Origin: Pseudomonadota bacterium
Lineage (GTDB): Bacteria > Desulfobacterota > Syntrophobacteria > Syntrophobacterales > Syntrophobacteraceae
Assembly: GCA_023442755.1 (NCBI GenBank)
Contig: JAEZXS010000239.1
Location: forward strand, 1-17,412
Length of the DNA stretch: 17,412 bases
Direction of reading: 5' to 3'
This document shows, piece by piece, positions 14,848 through 17,412 of this stretch. Made by a program: the position numbers and the translations under genes. The notes beneath the pieces are model-generated. The model was not told the DNA's origin. It searched no databases and worked only from the letters and a program-made list of their open reading frames with translations. Each line of letters begins with the position of its first letter. Position 1 is the first letter of the stretch.

Positions 14848-16419
14848 ATGAGGCAGGAACCTATACTGGTGATTGGGGCAACGGGCTATGTCGGCGGCCG
14901 CCTCGTCCCCCGGCTGTTGGAAGTGGGGCACAGGGTTCGCGTGATGGGGAGATCCGTAGCCAAGTTGCAGGCAAGACCATGGGCCCCCCATCCCGGACTC
15001 GAGGTTGTCGAGGGCGACGTTCTGGATGAGGACAGCCTGCGGCGCGCAATCGCCGGATGCTGGGCGGCCTTTTATCTCGTCCACTCCATGAACAACCCCA
15101 AAGTCGATTTTGAGGAAGCGGATCGCCGGGCGGCATTGAACATGATCACCGCCTCGGAAGACTCCTCGCTCGAGCGCATCGTATATCTGGGCGGCCTTGT
15201 CAGGGAATGCGACCAACCACTCAGCAAGCACCTGCGCTCCCGCTGTGAAGTCGCTGAAATTCTCCGCGCTGGCCCCATTCCGCTGACTTACTTCCGCGCC
15301 GCCATGATTCTCGGCTCGGGAAGCGCTTCATTCGAAATCCTGCGCTATCTTACCGACCGGCTTCCGATCATTCCGGCCCCCAAGTGGGTGGGAACGCCCG
15401 TCCAGCCGATCTCGATCCGCAACGTGCTCCATTACCTGACAGCGTGCCTCGATCAGCCCGCTACAGCGGGGGAGACTTTCGACATCGGCGGCCCCGAAGT
15501 GCTCACATACCGGCGACTTATCGATACCTATGCGGAAGTTGCAGGACTGAGGAAACGAAAGATATTTCCGGTCGGTTTTATAAGCCCGCACCTTAGCGCG
15601 CTGCTTCTGCACATGATCACCCCCGTGCCGTCGAGTATCGCGCTGCCACTCACCGAAGGTCTGGTCAACGAAGCCACCTGCGTGGACGACCGGATACGTT
15701 CGATCTTACCCCAGGAACTTCTGAGCTGCCGGGAGACAATCCGCCGCGCACTGGAGAGGGTTCAACAGCAAAGGGTTGAGGGCTGCTGGACGGATGCCGG
15801 GGCGCTGCTTCCTCCCGAATGGGCCTACTGCGGTGATGAAACCTATTCTGGCGGAGCTATCATGCGATGCGGCTACTCCATCCGGCTCAAAGCCGAGCCG
15901 GAAGCCATCTGGCGGCGGATCGTACGGATCGGAGGGGAGACCGGCTGGTACTACGGCGGATCGCTCTGGAGACTGCGGGGATGGCTCGATAAGCTCTTCG
16001 GAGGCACCAGCCTGAGCCGTGGCCGGAGACACCCCTACGAACTGTATGTAGGGGATGCCCTCGATTTCTGGCGCGTCCTCGATCTCTCGCCCCCCTACCG
16101 CCTGCTGCTTCTCTCGGAAATGAAACTTCCGGGAGAGGCGCTGCTCGAGTTCAAAATAACCCCGCTTGGCAACGGCGAAACCGAACTCCAGCAACTTTCC
16201 CGTTTCCTGCCGAAAGGATTTCTCGGGCTTATTTACTGGTACAGCCTGTACGGCGCCCACCAATGGCTTTTCAAAGGGATGCTGAGCACCATCGCCGAGG
16301 CGGTCGGCAAGCCCGTCCTTTCCGGTCCGCGGCGTTTTACCCCGAAGCTCCAGCTCTCCTGCAGCTACGATCCTGCTGCTCCCCGGCCTGTTTCGGAAAA
16401 ATTCTCAGCTCATGACTAA
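14848..16419 (+). CDS. NAD(P)-binding SDR-like protein with C-terminal DUF2867 domain
   Basis: A 523-residue two-domain protein. Residues 6-290 form an atypical, NmrA/complex-I-subunit-like SDR with the nucleotide loop VIGATGYVGG (G10, G13, G16) and YLVHSMNNP, VYLGGL and YFRAAMILGSGS segments. It lacks the standard YxxxK pair as far as I can see. Residues from about 335 are a DUF2867 domain, recognised by GWYYGGSLWRLRGWLDKLFGG, GRRHPYELYVGDALDFWRV and LLLLSEMKLPGEALLEFKI. Such proteins are common, but no substrate is established. I chose ATG 14848, nine bases after GGGGAA; a TTG at 14821 would add nine residues and has no ribosome site. It stands alone between the divergent region and the L,D-transpeptidase gene. 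Confidence 0.83.
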   Translation: MRQEPILVIGATGYVGGRLVPRLLEVGHRVRVMGRSVAKLQARPWAPHPGLEVVEGDVLDEDSLRRAIAGCWAAFYLVHSMNNPKVDFEEADRRAALNMITASEDSSLERIVYLGGLVRECDQPLSKHLRSRCEVAEILRAGPIPLTYFRAAMILGSGSASFEILRYLTDRLPIIPAPKWVGTPVQPISIRNVLHYLTACLDQPATAGETFDIGGPEVLTYRRLIDTYAEVAGLRKRKIFPVGFISPHLSALLLHMITPVPSSIALPLTEGLVNEATCVDDRIRSILPQELLSCRETIRRALERVQQQRVEGCWTDAGALLPPEWAYCGDETYSGGAIMRCGYSIRLKAEPEAIWRRIVRIGGETGWYYGGSLWRLRGWLDKLFGGTSLSRGRRHPYELYVGDALDFWRVLDLSPPYRLLLLSEMKLPGEALLEFKITPLGNGETELQQLSRFLPKGFLGLIYWYSLYGAHQWLFKGMLSTIAEAVGKPVLSGPRRFTPKLQLSCSYDPAAPRPVSEKFSAHD

Positions 16420-16565
16420 TCTCCCAGTCTTTTCGCTTGGAAGACAAACCTGATTTACACTACATTGCCCTCTCCGGGTAACAGCATTCCAGGGTCTCCG
16501 GAATCCCTTTCACACGTGTGGCTGCTCCCGTTCACAAGAAATCCGTCCAATGAGGGTCTTGAAAG

Positions 16566-17294
16566 ATGAAGTACTTTTTACTGCTCTGTGCGTTGATGAC
16601 CACTTTCGTTCTCCCCGCTCGCCCAGCCCATGCCGGAACCGATTCCCGCGACCTGTCGTGGACCGAACGGGTTGTTACCGACGATGAACTCCTGAACCTG
16701 GAAAAATCCGATCCTAACCTGAATATCAATGCCTGCCGCGAAATTCTGTCACGCCTCAACGCGATGGAATCTTTCTACGTTCGCGAAAATATCAGGAACG
16801 GACACAAACTCAAAGTCCCGAACGATTTCAGCGCATACAAGGATTGGACGCCGCTGCCGGTGCAACTTCCGCCCGCGCTCCGCGCCTCCAAGTTCATCCT
16901 GGTGGTAAAGGGCATTCCCTTCCTCGGATGGTATGAATCGGGCGTCCTCGTGGGCGACAGCCAGGCGTGCATCGGCAATGCCGGCCAGGATACGAAGGCC
17001 GGCTTCTACCGCGTGGAAGACAAGGACGCCAACCACGTATCCCGCTCCTATCCGAACGAATTCGGGAAACCCGCCTGGATGCCGTTCTCCCTGCACATCT
17101 ACGAAGCGGTGTACATCCATGCCGGAAACGTCTTCGGCTCCCGCTGCTCGCATGGCTGTGTGATCCTGCCGATCGAAAAAGCGGAAGAACTGTTCCGGTG
17201 GGCTGACAACGGCATTACCGTCCTCGTGCTGGAATCCCTCGATGAACTCGGCAAACAGCTGCCCAGGATGACCGGGGCACCGGCAAAACGTTGA
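16566..17294 (+). CDS. Exported L,D-transpeptidase (YkuD)-like protein
   Basis: A 242-residue protein with a signal peptide (LLLCALMTTFVLPARPAHA, cleavage near residue 23). The YkuD catalytic domain spans about residues 108-225, with IHAGNVFG (H185) and the nucleophile C198 in CSHGCVILP. YkuD enzymes cross-link peptidoglycan or attach proteins to it in the periplasm. The family motif is usually SHGC-x-R; here Ile (I200) stands in place of Arg, so substrate handling may differ. An extra C194 lies just before the motif. The start ATG follows GAGGG about ten bases upstream. The 146-bp gap before it contains CACACGTGTG (16511-16520), a 10-base palindrome, and a hairpin with a bulged A at 16486-16504. 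It appears to be a single-gene unit. Confidence 0.83.
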   Translation: MKYFLLLCALMTTFVLPARPAHAGTDSRDLSWTERVVTDDELLNLEKSDPNLNINACREILSRLNAMESFYVRENIRNGHKLKVPNDFSAYKDWTPLPVQLPPALRASKFILVVKGIPFLGWYESGVLVGDSQACIGNAGQDTKAGFYRVEDKDANHVSRSYPNEFGKPAWMPFSLHIYEAVYIHAGNVFGSRCSHGCVILPIEKAEELFRWADNGITVLVLESLDELGKQLPRMTGAPAKR

Positions 17295-17307
17295 TGACAT
17301 AATCACT

Positions 17308-17342
17308 GGTATAAGTCTTATATGTCCTATAGGACTTATACC
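17308..17342. repeat. Nested inverted repeat after the L,D-transpeptidase gene
   Basis: A perfect 10-bp stem, GGTATAAGTC (17308-17317) with GACTTATACC (17333-17342), surrounds a second palindrome, GTCCTATAGGAC (17324-17335), that shares its right arm. Two alternative hairpins are therefore possible. There is no T-tract, so it is at best a factor-dependent terminator. It may also belong to a dispersed intergenic repeat family. Confidence 0.5.
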
Positions 17343-17349
17343 ACATTCA

Positions 17350-17365
17350 TGTGACGTGTATCACA
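17350..17365. promoter_or_regulatory. Perfect CRP-type operator at the right edge
   Basis: TGTGA-CGTGTA-TCACA matches both half-sites of the CRP consensus (TGTGA-N6-TCACA) exactly. It lies between the hairpin and the window edge, so it probably controls a gene starting beyond 17412. A CRP/FNR-family regulator of this bacterium is the likely reader. A chance match is possible, but the perfect dyad in non-coding DNA makes it less likely. Confidence 0.5.
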
Positions 17366-17412
17366 AATACGGCCCAGCTCGTTTTCCCTCCTTGAAAGAA
17401 CAGTTCAAAAAG

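Overview
The window is about 17.4 kb of moderately GC-rich bacterial DNA with tightly packed genes and Shine-Dalgarno-led starts. The gene mix is an FMN-type glutamate synthase fragment paired with a small ferredoxin, a COG3357-type HTH/zinc-ribbon regulator, a phasin-like protein, tandem MTA/SAH deaminases, an anaerobic-type FadI/FadJ pair and an RHM-type diadenylate cyclase. This suits a strictly anaerobic member of the Desulfobacterota (former Deltaproteobacteria), perhaps Syntrophobacter-like. The assignment is inferred from gene content only; there is no rRNA or other phylogenetic marker. I saw no tRNA, rRNA, CRISPR array, transposase, phage gene or complete mobile element.

Layout. Positions 1-670 hold no convincing gene and start with a ten-C run. 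A 58-residue helical orphan (671-847) precedes a two-gene unit: an FMN-binding glutamate synthase-family enzyme (1015-2580) and a dicluster ferredoxin-like protein (2593-2793), closed by a strong, probably bidirectional terminator. On the other side of the terminator, facing left, lie a COG3357-like regulator (3082-3369) and a stray second copy of its C-terminal zinc knuckle (2857-2934). A phasin-like gene (3554-3886) diverges from the regulator. Then come, leftward, a HAD-like hydrolase with an altered motif I (3936-4616) and an MBL-fold hydrolase (4720-5379), separated by a REPIN-like inverted repeat.

From 5652 rightward, two overlapping amidohydrolase paralogues (both MTA/SAH deaminase-like) are followed by an exported ankyrin-repeat protein (8545-9441) and a terminator. 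Next is a run consisting of a Gph-like phosphatase, thiolase FadI and the bifunctional FadJ, which together provide the last three steps of the beta-oxidation cycle. FadJ converges with a diadenylate cyclase-domain protein with one base between their stop codons. An NAD(P)-binding/DUF2867 protein and an exported L,D-transpeptidase-like protein complete the window. A hairpin and a perfect CRP-type operator lie at the right edge, aimed at a gene outside.

How the parts fit. The metabolic core is fatty acyl-CoA oxidation (FadI/FadJ), clean-up of methylation by-products (deaminases) and a redox flavoenzyme/ferredoxin couple. The cell-surface part is the ankyrin and L,D-transpeptidase proteins, with possible c-di-AMP signalling. 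No single large undescribed system is evident. The best candidates for novelty are the split flavoenzyme/ferredoxin module, the tandem deaminase pair, the zinc-knuckle remnant or microprotein, and the structured sites around 4647, 14822 and 17350.
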